A stretch of 64,000 nt of DNA from JAHCHG01 sp965214585 (lineage in GTDB: Bacteria > Acidobacteriota > Blastocatellia > Pyrinomonadales > Pyrinomonadaceae): NCBI GenBank assembly GCA_965214585.1, contig OZ243957.1:3286001-3350000 (forward strand), given 5' to 3'. The translations under genes and the position numbers were made by a program. Under the pieces are notes generated by a model, which worked only from the letters and a program-made list of their open reading frames with translations, made no database searches and had not been told where the DNA came from. Positions 1-6,682 of this stretch are shown here, in pieces; within the stretch, counting starts at the first letter, position 1, and each line of letters begins with the position of its first letter.

Positions 1-1
1 T

Positions 2-223
2 CCTTATTTAAAATTTATCGAATATAAATCAATTGAAAGTTTTCGTGAATATTTATTGGTCAAGGAAAATACAAAATTTTTGACGCTTTGCACAAAATAT
101 GATGAAAAATTATGGCTTCAAAGCGAATACGTCGAAGGCGAAACTTTGAAATTCGAATCGCTCGGATGTGATTTGAGTGTTGACGAAGTTTATCAGGGAA
201 TTGATTTTCAAGAGGAAAAATGA
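2..223 (+). CDS. Uma2 family endonuclease, C-terminal part (5' truncated by window edge)
   Basis: An open frame runs in from the left edge and stops with TGA at 221-223. The 73 visible residues include a 'YKSIESFREYLLV' stretch and 'WLQSEYVEGE' further on. This is the usual C-terminal pattern of the Uma2/DUF820 family, PD-(D/E)XK-fold proteins that are very common in cyanobacteria and Acidobacteriota. The catalytic residues would lie upstream of the window, so activity cannot be judged. The stop overlaps the start of the next gene (ATGA at 220-223). Family call moderately sure; biological role unknown. Confidence 0.7.
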   Translation, partial: PYLKFIEYKSIESFREYLLVKENTKFLTLCTKYDEKLWLQSEYVEGETLKFESLGCDLSVDEVYQGIDFQEEK

Positions 224-651
224 AAAATTTCGGCAAATTAAAACCGAGGTATTCGTTGATTTTGAATCAATACAAAGATTTTCGCGCGAGCAAATGTATA
301 AAATGCGAAAATCCGACTTTTTTGCGTAAATTTCCTTTGTTAATTCACGTTGACGAAGGCAGCTTGGTTACTTTAGGTTTGACTTGCCGATATTGTGCGA
401 AATGTGAGTTGATCGTTGTTCATCAGGACGAACTGGAAGGCGAGTTGGCATATAGATTTCAAAATTTTAAGCCCGAAACAGTCGGAAATGATTATTTTAT
501 TATCGGGACGGTTGATAAAAAACATTGGAAAAAAGGCTTGGCGGGTAAAGCGACAACGCTTGACGAAATTTTAAAAAATACTGCCGATATAAAGGAATAT
601 CTCGATTTTGAATATCAGCCTGCGGGTTGGTATTTTGACGGCGAAGAATAA
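220..651 (+). CDS. Hypothetical protein with two CxxC pairs
   Basis: 143 residues, starting in an ATGA overlap with the upstream Uma2 gene, so probably translationally coupled to it. Two cysteine pairs, 'CIKC' near residue 26 and 'CRYCAKC' near residue 56, suggest a small zinc-binding fold. There is no signal peptide or membrane segment. The C-terminal half ('GTVDKKHWKKGL...') is acidic and lacks a motif I recognise. It sits directly upstream of the microcompartment shell genes but nothing in the sequence ties it to the shell. Function unknown; the reading frame looks real because of length, overlap and codon use. Confidence 0.65.
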   Translation: MKNFGKLKPRYSLILNQYKDFRASKCIKCENPTFLRKFPLLIHVDEGSLVTLGLTCRYCAKCELIVVHQDELEGELAYRFQNFKPETVGNDYFIIGTVDKKHWKKGLAGKATTLDEILKNTADIKEYLDFEYQPAGWYFDGEE

Positions 652-685
652 GAATTTTAAATAAATTTTCAGGAGAAAAAAATAA

Positions 686-964
686 ATGCAGGAAGCATTG
701 GGAATGGTCGAATGTAAAGGTTTGGTGGCAATGATCGAAGCGGCGGACGCAATGGTTAAAGCGGCTAATGTGCAGCTTGTCGGTTACGAAAAGATCGGCG
801 CGGGATTCGTTACGGCGATTGTGCGCGGCGATGTCGCGGCGGTCAAAGCGGCGACGGACGCGGGCGCGGCGGCGGCTCGCAGAGTCGGCGAACTCGTTTC
901 GGTTCACGTCATACCGCGTCCGCACGGAAGCGTTGACGATGCGCTGCCGATTGGACTTAAATAA
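686..964 (+). CDS. BMC-H microcompartment shell protein (EutM/PduA/CcmK type)
   Basis: 92 residues covering one complete BMC domain. The opening 'EALGMVECKGLVAMIEAADAMVKAA', the central 'GAGFVTAIVRGDVAAVKAATDAGAAAA' and the 'VHVIPRPH' strand are the family signature. Such proteins form hexameric tiles of bacterial microcompartment shells, with a central pore for metabolites. A good ribosome site (AGGAG at 671-675) precedes the ATG. The gene is followed by three pentamer-type vertex genes, so it belongs to a shell locus. The cargo enzymes are not in this window, so the enclosed pathway cannot be told. Confidence 0.95.
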   Translation: MQEALGMVECKGLVAMIEAADAMVKAANVQLVGYEKIGAGFVTAIVRGDVAAVKAATDAGAAAARRVGELVSVHVIPRPHGSVDDALPIGLK

Positions 965-969
965 AAATT

Positions 970-1057
970 GTTCGTAGTTCGTTTTTCGTGGTTCATTGCA
1001 AAGAATTATTTGCAAAACGACTTTTTAATAACGAACAACCAACTACTGACAACGAAC
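970..1057. repeat. Inverted heptad-repeat element A (BMC-H / BMC-P1 spacer)
   Basis: Four 7-bp units (GTTCGTA, GTTCGTT, TTTCGTG, GTTCATT) occupy 970-997. Four complementary units (AACGAAC, AACCAAC, TACTGAC, AACGAAC) occupy 1030-1057, just before the ATG at 1064. A small nested hairpin (GCAAA/TTTGC) lies at 998-1013. The arms can pair into a stem of about 28 bp in the transcript. The same word recurs at 55768-55809. Confidence 0.85.
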
Positions 1058-1063
1058 AAAACT

Positions 1064-1336
1064 ATGCAAATCGCCAGAATAATCGGGACGGTTGTTTCGA
1101 CGCAAAAAGATGAACGGCTGCACGGCAAGAAACTCCTGATCGTCAAACCGATAAACTTGGACGGCACAGACCGCGATGGCTTTGTCGTGTCGGTTGATAC
1201 GGTTGGCGCGGGCTTTCACGAAAAAGTTTTGATCGTCGGCGGTTCGTCGGCGCGTCTGGCGGAAGGAAATAAGGATTGTCCGGTTGATTCGGCGATTGTC
1301 GGTGTGATTGATTCGTTTGAGTATAATGAAGAATGA
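1064..1336 (+). CDS. BMC-P pentameric vertex shell protein (EutN/CcmL family), copy 1
   Basis: 90 residues: 'MQIARIIGTVVSTQKDERLHGKKLLIVKPIN' followed by 'VSVDTVGAGFHEKVLIVGGSSAR' and 'VDSAIVGVID'. These are the EutN/CcmL hallmarks (G-x-V-V-S-T, the D-x-V-G-A-G turn, D-S-A-I-V-G). Pentamers of this family cap the vertices of microcompartment shells. The reading frame is open from 968, but the ATG at 1064 is chosen because homology starts there and the upstream part is a repeat element. It overlaps the next gene by 4 bp (ATGA). Confidence 0.93.
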   Translation: MQIARIIGTVVSTQKDERLHGKKLLIVKPINLDGTDRDGFVVSVDTVGAGFHEKVLIVGGSSARLAEGNKDCPVDSAIVGVIDSFEYNEE

Positions 1337-1935
1337 GTTATGAAGATTTTGACATTATAAAAGTTGAAAGCGAACTTGGTCTAAAAGTGAAAAATCGCTT
1401 GCTTGCGTGGCAGATCGAGTTTATCGAGCCTTCGTCGTGGTTGATTGAAACGCTCGGACGAGGCGCGGAAAATGCTTTGGTGAGCGAAAAATCGCGTTCC
1501 GAATTTTTGGTCGCTCCCGTAATGTTGGCAATCAGGGAAATCAATGAAAATCGGATACAGATTTATTCCGGGCAGATTTTGAATGTTGACGCGAATTTGG
1601 GTTTAACGGGCGAATGTGATTTTATTCTTTCAAAAGCCGAACCGACACCGATTTTGCGCGAACCGATTATGGCGGTGGTCGAAGCAAAAAAAAACGATAT
1701 TGAAAAAGGTCTCGGACAATGTATCGCGCAAATGGTTGGGGCGAGAATTTTCAATCACCGTCGCGGAAATGATTTCAAGGAAATTTTCGGATGCGTAACT
1801 ACCGGCGAAACGTGGCAGTTTTTGAAACTCGAACAAACCGAAGCGTTTGTTGATACAAACCGTTTTTTTATTAGTGAAGTCGGGAAAATTCTGGGAGTTT
1901 TCAAATCAATCACAAACTTTTACGAAGGTTGGTAA
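1333..1935 (+). CDS. PD-(D/E)XK nuclease-like protein embedded in the shell operon
   Basis: 200 residues. Near residues 97-119 it has 'GECDFIL' and, after a hydrophobic strand, 'VVEAKK'. This D-x(n)-E-x-K spacing is the catalytic core of restriction-endonuclease-like folds. The later 'GQCIAQMVGARIFN' and 'FGCVTTGETWQFLKL' match a family of uncharacterised proteins; a relative is cut by the right window edge at 63783. There is no signal peptide. It starts in an ATGA overlap with the shell gene upstream, so it is probably cotranslated with it. Nuclease function is inferred from motif only; whether it has any role in the microcompartment is unknown. Confidence 0.65.
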   Translation: MSYEDFDIIKVESELGLKVKNRLLAWQIEFIEPSSWLIETLGRGAENALVSEKSRSEFLVAPVMLAIREINENRIQIYSGQILNVDANLGLTGECDFILSKAEPTPILREPIMAVVEAKKNDIEKGLGQCIAQMVGARIFNHRRGNDFKEIFGCVTTGETWQFLKLEQTEAFVDTNRFFISEVGKILGVFKSITNFYEGW

Positions 1936-1966
1936 TTTTTTAAGTTCGGAGAGTTTATAAACTCTT

Positions 1967-2248
1967 ATGCAATTAGCCCGCGTCATCGGAACGGTGGTTT
2001 CAACCGTTAAAAACGAAGCTCTCGAAGGGCGGAAGTTTTTGATTGTGCAGAATTTGAACGGCGAACTCGAAGATGTCGGAAAACCGCTTGTCGCGCTTGA
2101 CGCAATCGGCGCGGGTGTCGGAGAAATCGTTTTTTGGTGCGCCGGAAAAGAAGCGTCGTTTCCATTTAAACGCGATTCTACGCCGACGGATTGCACGATT
2201 GTCGGTATTGTTGATTCGGCGAAACATATTTATAAAGAAAATGGTTGA
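1967..2248 (+). CDS. BMC-P pentameric vertex shell protein (EutN/CcmL family), copy 2
   Basis: 93 residues. It opens 'MQLARVIGTVVSTVKNEALEGRKFLIVQ' and continues with 'VALDAIGAGVGEIVFWCAGKEAS' and 'CTIVGIVDS', the EutN/CcmL fold signature. It differs clearly from copies 1 and 3, so it is not a recent duplicate; paralogous vertex proteins often have distinct positions in one shell. Its last 8 bp overlap the start of the Rpn-type gene at 2241, in a different frame. Confidence 0.93.
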   Translation: MQLARVIGTVVSTVKNEALEGRKFLIVQNLNGELEDVGKPLVALDAIGAGVGEIVFWCAGKEASFPFKRDSTPTDCTIVGIVDSAKHIYKENG

Positions 2249-3086
2249 GAAATACATAAATCCGTTTACCGATTGGGGTTTTAAGAAACTTTTCGGCGAA
2301 GAGGCGAATAAGGATTTGCTGATTAGTTTTCTCAACGCCGTTCTGCACGAAGAAAGCGAAATTACGGATTTGACGTTTCTGAAAAACGAAAAACTCGGCG
2401 CGGCGCAAACTGATCGCAGAGCGATTTTCGATCTTTATTGTCAAAATGAAAAAGGCGAAAAATTCATCGTCGAACTGCAAAAAGCGAAACAGGAATTTTT
2501 CAAAGACAGAAGCCTTTATTACGCGACTTTTGCGCTTCAAGAACAAGCTGTTCCGGGCGATTGGGATTTCAAACTCAATGCGGTTTATTCAATTTCGATA
2601 ATGGATTTTGTTTTTGACGATCAAAAGGAACGCCGAAACAAATTTCGTCACGATGTCAAACTTATTGAAGAAGAAACGGGCGAAGTTTTTAATCAAAAAT
2701 TGCGATTCATTTATCTTGAAATGCCGAAATTCAAGAAAACGGAAGACGAACTCGAAACGAATTACGACAAATGGCTTTATGTCTTGCGAAATCTGGCGCG
2801 TTTGGAAGACATTTCTCCGAAGTTAAATGAGCGCATATTTGAGAGGGTTTTCCAAATTGCCGAAATTGCTAAATACGATAAACAGCAGTTTCGGGCGTAT
2901 CAAGACAGTTTGAAATACTACCGCGATTGGAAAAATGTTATTGATACGACTGCAAAAGAAAACAAAGCAGAAGGTAGAGAAGAAATGTCAATAGAAATTG
3001 CCAAAAACCTGAAAGATGCCGGAGTTGATGTGGAAATAATAATGAAATCAACCGGATTAAGCCGCGAAGAAATAGAAAATTTATGA
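2241..3086 (+). CDS. Rpn family recombination-promoting nuclease / PD-(D/E)XK transposase-like
   Basis: 281 residues from the ATG at 2241; the frame is open further upstream, but homology begins at 'YINPFTDWGFKKLFG'. Family landmarks are the N-terminal 'FKKLFGEEANKDLLISFLNAVL', the 'RAIFDLYCQNEKGEKFIVELQK' core (D, then E-x-Q, the Rpn catalytic pattern) and a C-terminal helical tail with 'IAKNLKDAGVDVEIIMKSTGLSREEI'. Rpn proteins promote RecA-independent recombination and can nick DNA. Here the gene sits between two shell genes with 8-bp and 4-bp overlaps, as if it were an operon member rather than a recent insertion. Confidence 0.85.
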   Translation: MVEKYINPFTDWGFKKLFGEEANKDLLISFLNAVLHEESEITDLTFLKNEKLGAAQTDRRAIFDLYCQNEKGEKFIVELQKAKQEFFKDRSLYYATFALQEQAVPGDWDFKLNAVYSISIMDFVFDDQKERRNKFRHDVKLIEEETGEVFNQKLRFIYLEMPKFKKTEDELETNYDKWLYVLRNLARLEDISPKLNERIFERVFQIAEIAKYDKQQFRAYQDSLKYYRDWKNVIDTTAKENKAEGREEMSIEIAKNLKDAGVDVEIIMKSTGLSREEIENL

Positions 3087-3370
3087 TTCTGGCAAAAGTC
3101 ATCGGCAACGTCGTTTCGACGGTAAAAAATCAGCGTTATGAAGGCGGGCGGATAATGCTCTGCCGCGAAATAACGCCGGACGGAACGGAAACGAAAAACA
3201 CTTTGCTCGCGCTCGATTCGGTTGATGCGGGCGAAGGCGATGTTGTGATCGTTGCCCGCGAAGGTTGGTCGGCTTCGACTGCCGCCACCGGAAAGCCGGG
3301 CGCGGCGATTGATTCGGCGATTGTCGGCGTGGTGGATTTTATTGATCTGCTGCCAAATGAAAATAAATAG
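3083..3370 (+). CDS. BMC-P pentameric vertex shell protein (EutN/CcmL family), copy 3
   Basis: 95 residues starting in an ATGA overlap with the Rpn-type gene. It contains 'MILAKVIGNVVSTVKNQRYEGGRIMLCREI', 'LALDSVDAGEGDVVIVAREGWSA' and 'IDSAIVGVVDFID'. This copy has the best-conserved vertex-protein features of the three. Three different vertex proteins with one hexamer protein suggests a mixed-vertex shell; any further shell genes and the cargo enzymes would be upstream of the window. Confidence 0.93.
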   Translation: MILAKVIGNVVSTVKNQRYEGGRIMLCREITPDGTETKNTLLALDSVDAGEGDVVIVAREGWSASTAATGKPGAAIDSAIVGVVDFIDLLPNENK

Positions 3371-3372
3371 TA

Positions 3373-3690
3373 ATGTCAGAAAATACTCAACAATTAGCCG
3401 AACAAATTGCGAAACTTTTGCATAAAAACGAAAGGGAAGTTGATGATTCCGCCTTTTTGCGCTTGAGTTTAGAAAAAATTAACCAAAGATTAGATAAGAT
3501 CGAATCACAAATAGACCAAAATCAGCCGAAGGCTTTTACCGCCCGATTTTCAAAAAATCATCCTAGTTTGGAAAAATACGACGTTGCCGAAGCTGTTTCC
3601 GCCGAAGGTGAAACTGAAAAAATCTGCACGTTTGAACCGCACGAAAAGCCTTGTGATTATTGCTCGATGTGCAGTTCGCGCGGATTTTGA
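3373..3690 (+). CDS. Small coiled-coil protein with a cysteine-rich C terminus
   Basis: 105 residues, 2 bp after the last shell gene and clearly in the same transcription unit. Residues 1-55 are helical with heptad character ('LAEQIAKLLHKNE', 'LSLEKINQRLDKIESQI'). The C-terminal tail 'EPHEKPCDYCSMCSSRGF' holds a C-x2-C-x2-C cluster. The layout, helix plus linker plus metal-binding or redox tail, could suit a shell-associated accessory or scaffolding protein, but I know no characterised family and make no functional claim. No signal peptide or membrane segment. Confidence 0.65.
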   Translation: MSENTQQLAEQIAKLLHKNEREVDDSAFLRLSLEKINQRLDKIESQIDQNQPKAFTARFSKNHPSLEKYDVAEAVSAEGETEKICTFEPHEKPCDYCSMCSSRGF

Positions 3691-3705
3691 TTTGATAAAA
3701 ATTTA

Positions 3706-3998
3706 CCCGCGAAAGACACGAAAAAAACGAAATATAAAAATGTAAAAATTAATTAAATTTTCTTTTTTTAACGGATTAAGTTGAGATATACGGTTAAGTT
3801 GTTTATTTTCTGCACGTTCGATAAGTTTATCAATTTTATCGTGACATAATGCCGAATTATCAATTATTAAATATGAATTAGGCATTGATAATTAAGCCCG
3901 CGAAAAAAATCTAAAAATAAACGGCGATAAAAAATAAATCGGTAAATTTTACACTCATTCTTAAACCGTTCTAATCTCTTTTTATATCTTTCGCGGGC
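3706..3998. repeat. Intergenic region with nested CCCGCGAAA inverted repeats
   Basis: The 330-bp gap between the shell operon and the convergent lemA gene holds no convincing gene. CCCGCGAAAGA at 3706-3716 is the inverse of TCTTTCGCGGG at 3987-3997, and a second copy (GCCCGCGAAA at 3896-3905) pairs with the same right arm. AT-rich tandem-like words fill the middle. The position between convergent genes fits a terminator-like or repetitive element. Confidence 0.55.
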
Positions 3999-4021
3999 AA
4001 ATTCCTTTCCCGCTTTTCAAA

Positions 4022-4636
4022 CTATTTATTATCTCTCAGCGATTCCGAATCAATTTTCGGCACTTCCTTTGCGCCTTCTTCCGCTTGGAAATAAGGCTCT
4101 TCGGGAAATCCCATCAAACTCGCCGTTAAAACCGCCGGAAACTGATTGCGCGTCGTGTTGTAATCTTCGACTGCATTTTTATAATCGGTTCTGGCAACCG
4201 CGATGCGGTTTTCCGTGCCTTCAACCGAATTTTGCAATTGCAGAAAATTTTCGTTCGATTTTAAATTCGGATACGCTTCCTGCAAAACTAAAAGACGACT
4301 CAAAGCACCGCCTAAAGTGTTGTTTGCTTCGATAATAGCCTGCTTTTGCGCGGGAGATTTGTCGCCGTCCGCGCCTTGCGGTGCTTCCTTTGCGGTGTTC
4401 AAAAGTTTGGAACGCGCTTCGGCGATTTTACCGAAAACTTCCTGCTCCTGAACGCCCGCCAGTTTTGCCGATTCCGCTAAATTGCTGATTAAATCGGCGC
4501 GTCTTTGCAGTTGATTTTCAACGTCCGACCATTGCGATTTAACTTTCTGCTGTTTCGCCGTCAACTCGTTGTAACTGCATCCGCTTAAACCGAATGCGAA
4601 AAATATCGCAACTGTTAATAATAATGTTCTTTTCAT
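4022..4636 (-). CDS. lemA: LemA family lipoprotein
   Basis: 204 residues. The N terminus is a lipoprotein signal peptide ending in a lipobox at 'LSGCS' (Cys about 20). The LemA core follows: 'YNELTAKQQKVKSQWSDVENQLQRRADLISNLAESAKL', then long helices ('ARSKLL', 'LSRLLVLQEAYPNLKSNENFLQLQ') and 'AVEDYNTTRNQFPAVLTA'. LemA proteins are surface or periplasmic helical proteins of poorly defined function. They are usually encoded next to TPM-domain proteins, as here two genes upstream on the same strand. An AGGAG ribosome site precedes the ATG. The C-terminal tail after 'FPEEPYF' is short and acidic. Confidence 0.92.
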   Translation of the reverse strand: MKRTLLLTVAIFFAFGLSGCSYNELTAKQQKVKSQWSDVENQLQRRADLISNLAESAKLAGVQEQEVFGKIAEARSKLLNTAKEAPQGADGDKSPAQKQAIIEANNTLGGALSRLLVLQEAYPNLKSNENFLQLQNSVEGTENRIAVARTDYKNAVEDYNTTRNQFPAVLTASLMGFPEEPYFQAEEGAKEVPKIDSESLRDNK

Positions 4637-4683
4637 TTTTTTTCTCCTGTTTTAGAAAACTCTACGGTTACAAAAAAATCATT

Positions 4684-5403
4684 TTACGACCTGCCGATTT
4701 TATCAACTGCCGCAATTACGTTTTCAATTTCCTGCATATATTCTGCGAAAAGCCTGTTGGCTGAAACTTCGTCATAATTTCTCGAAGCATTATTTTCTCG
4801 AATATTAAAAATCTTTTCAAATGAAGTTCCGTCAATTCCGAGCGTTTCAACCGTCAGCTGGTGAATTTCGTGTTTTGTTACGGGCGGATCAAAACCCTGC
4901 AGCAGCAGAACGGCGCGGAAAAGCGACGCGAAACTGGCGAGGCTTTCCGCCATCAGATTTATCAAATTTTCGGTAGAACCGGAAGCCGGAATGTATTCGC
5001 GGCGAAGTTTTATCAATTTGCTGCGAAGCTCGAATTCGGTCTGATGCCGCAGAAATTCGTCGGAAATTTCCAGATTCGCCAACACATCCGCGCCGTAGAG
5101 AACCTTGCGGGCGTATTCCATATAGTGAAACTCAATCGGGAAAACGTCCGCCGCGTTTTGCAGTTCGCTGACGGTAAAATAAACCGGAACGGGATGACCG
5201 AGTTTCTGCCATTCGCGCATACAAGCGTGCGCCTTTCGCAAATCTTCGGGCGTGATTCTGTCAAGGGCGATCAGCAGATTATAATCGGATTTGTGCGGAA
5301 TAAAATCGCCCGCCGCTGCCGAACCGTAAAGAATCACCGACACCAGATTTCTCCCGTGCGTGTATTTTAAATCGTCTATAAATGCCCTAAATTGATTTTT
5401 CAT
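4684..5403 (-). CDS. Nucleotidyltransferase-fold protein with an altered catalytic motif
   Basis: 239 residues. Residues about 24-45 ('VILYGSAAAGDFIPHKSDYNLLIAL') match the polymerase-beta-like nucleotidyltransferase motif, but the expected D-x-D metal pair reads D-Y-N: the second aspartate is asparagine. The rest is helical, as in KNTase/aminoglycoside-type or HEPN-linked members. It lies between the TPM gene and lemA on the same strand, so it is probably co-expressed with them. It could be a weak or inactive transferase or a regulatory fold. Family placement is good; the activity is in doubt because of the substitution. Confidence 0.75.
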   Translation of the reverse strand: MKNQFRAFIDDLKYTHGRNLVSVILYGSAAAGDFIPHKSDYNLLIALDRITPEDLRKAHACMREWQKLGHPVPVYFTVSELQNAADVFPIEFHYMEYARKVLYGADVLANLEISDEFLRHQTEFELRSKLIKLRREYIPASGSTENLINLMAESLASFASLFRAVLLLQGFDPPVTKHEIHQLTVETLGIDGTSFEKIFNIRENNASRNYDEVSANRLFAEYMQEIENVIAAVDKIGRS

Positions 5404-5544
5404 AAGAAAAGTCTAAATTCCAGAAATCAAACTTTTAGATTTTAAATCGGTCAAATTTCATAGCTCAAACCGAATTATTAAAATAAACTCACAAACTTCT
5501 AAACGCTTGAATTCATTTATTATCAAGTCTTCTTAACCAACAGA

Positions 5545-5579
5545 CAAATCCCCAATCCGAAATCCGAAATCCCAAATCG
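5545..5579. repeat. Single-arm heptad array next to the TPM gene stop codon
   Basis: Five 7-bp units (CAAATCC, CCAATCC, GAAATCC twice, CAAATCG) end 2 bp before the stop of the TPM gene. No clear complementary arm is present; AT-rich GATTT words at 5431-5450 are only a weak match. It belongs to the same class as the paired arrays elsewhere in the window. Confidence 0.6.
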
Positions 5580-5581
5580 AA

Positions 5582-6508
5582 TCACCATCCGCCGCCCGCG
5601 CCGCCGCCGCCGAAACTTCCGCCGCCGCCAAAGCCGCCCCAACCGCCGCCGGAAGAGCCGCCGCCACTCCAACCGCCGGAACTTTCGCCGCCCCAACTGC
5701 TCGAAGAACTTCCGCTGTCGCTGTTTGCGATGCCCGTCAAAACCGTCCAGAGCAGAGCGTTTCCAATTCCGCTTCCGCCGCCAGAACCGCCGCCGCCGCG
5801 ACCACTTCCGCCGCCGCCTGAACCGAAGCGGCTGAAAATAAATATTCCGATGATAAAAAGAATTATCAGACAGCAGAACAAGTTGCCTTCCGAACCAGTT
5901 CTTCTGCCGCCGCCGCGCCTTCCGATGTTTTCCTGCGGCGTTTCGGCGGGCGCGATGCCGTTTTGTTTGTCTTTGATCGTTTGAATATATGCGTCAATCG
6001 TGTCTTCCACGCCCGCCGCGTAATCGCCGCGTTTGAACGCCGGAACGAGATTTTGTCTTTGCAGACTTCCAACTAAACCGTCGGGCAGTTCGTCTTCCAG
6101 ATCGCGGCTGACTTGCGTGAAATATTTGCGGTCGTCAATGGCTATAAAAAGCAACGCGCTCGGATTGTCGTCCGCCTTCGAGCCGATTCCCCAACCTCTG
6201 GCAACCGCCAGCGAATAATCGAAGATCGGGCGATTTCCGGTCGTGTCCACAATCGCTACGCCGATCTCAACCGATGGATTTGTCGAATCCCGAAATTTTA
6301 TAAGTTTTTCGTTCAGCCGTGAAATTGTCGCCGCATCCAAAACTCCGGCGTAATCATTGACCGGCGCAGTCGGCGCGGGAAGCGGAGATTTGTTGATCGA
6401 AAACGATTCAGCCGTTTGCGGAAAAATTTGCAGACCAGCCGATAACAAGAGAATCAGCAGGAAACAGACGTTAAATTTTTTCTTCGTATAAATCGTTTTC
6501 ATTTTCAA
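5582..6508 (-). CDS. TPM-domain (YgcG/DUF477) membrane protein with Gly-rich tail
   Basis: 308 residues. There is a signal peptide at about 10-32 ('FNVCFLLILLLSAGLQIF'), then a TPM domain at about 48-190 ('VNDYAGVLDAATISRLNEKLIKFRD', 'VEIGVAIVDTTG', 'ARGWGIGSKADDNPSALLFIAIDDRKYFTQVS', 'PAFKRGDYAAGVEDTIDAYI'). A membrane segment lies near 205-225 ('LFCCLIILFIIGIFIFSRF') and a Gly/Ser/Trp-rich tail ends the protein. This architecture is typical of LemA-linked TPM proteins, proposed to act in envelope or membrane-protein maintenance. First gene of the minus-strand trio TPM, nucleotidyltransferase, lemA. A second ATG two codons in is an equally possible start. Confidence 0.9.
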   Translation of the reverse strand: MKMKTIYTKKKFNVCFLLILLLSAGLQIFPQTAESFSINKSPLPAPTAPVNDYAGVLDAATISRLNEKLIKFRDSTNPSVEIGVAIVDTTGNRPIFDYSLAVARGWGIGSKADDNPSALLFIAIDDRKYFTQVSRDLEDELPDGLVGSLQRQNLVPAFKRGDYAAGVEDTIDAYIQTIKDKQNGIAPAETPQENIGRRGGGRRTGSEGNLFCCLIILFIIGIFIFSRFGSGGGGSGRGGGGSGGGSGIGNALLWTVLTGIANSDSGSSSSSWGGESSGGWSGGGSSGGGWGGFGGGGSFGGGGAGGGW

Positions 6509-6601
6509 TATAAATTTACCAAATCATTCGTAAATACGAAAATTTCGCGGACAAGTTCTATTCAAGGAATTAAAATTTTCAAAAGAATTTTAGAAACTCT
6601 T

Positions 6602-6673
6602 GTCAGCAGCGTCGGCGTAAACCGATGCGTTAAGTTTGTGGTAACGCGTCGGCTTAACCCCGACGCTGCTGAC
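6602..6673. repeat. 72-bp near-perfect hairpin (REP-like or terminator)
   Basis: GTCAGCAGCGTCGG at 6602-6615 is the exact inverse of the sequence ending at 6673. A second inner stem (GCGTTA with TAACGC) closes around a 9-nt loop. It lies 9 bp beyond the stop codon of the ZIP transporter gene and upstream of the TPM gene, so on the minus strand it could end ZIP transcription. No T-run follows, so a repetitive extragenic palindrome is as likely. Confidence 0.7.
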
Positions 6674-6682
6674 TTCAACCAA

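Noticed and set aside
500..1015. 171-residue open frame on the minus strand over the BMC-H gene
   Set aside because: It is antisense to a well-identified shell gene, is rich in Arg and lacks any motif; a mirror of codon bias.
3703..3885. Possible small minus-strand gene after the shell operon
   Set aside because: 60 residues, low complexity, lying in an inverted-repeat region, with no ribosome site or family.
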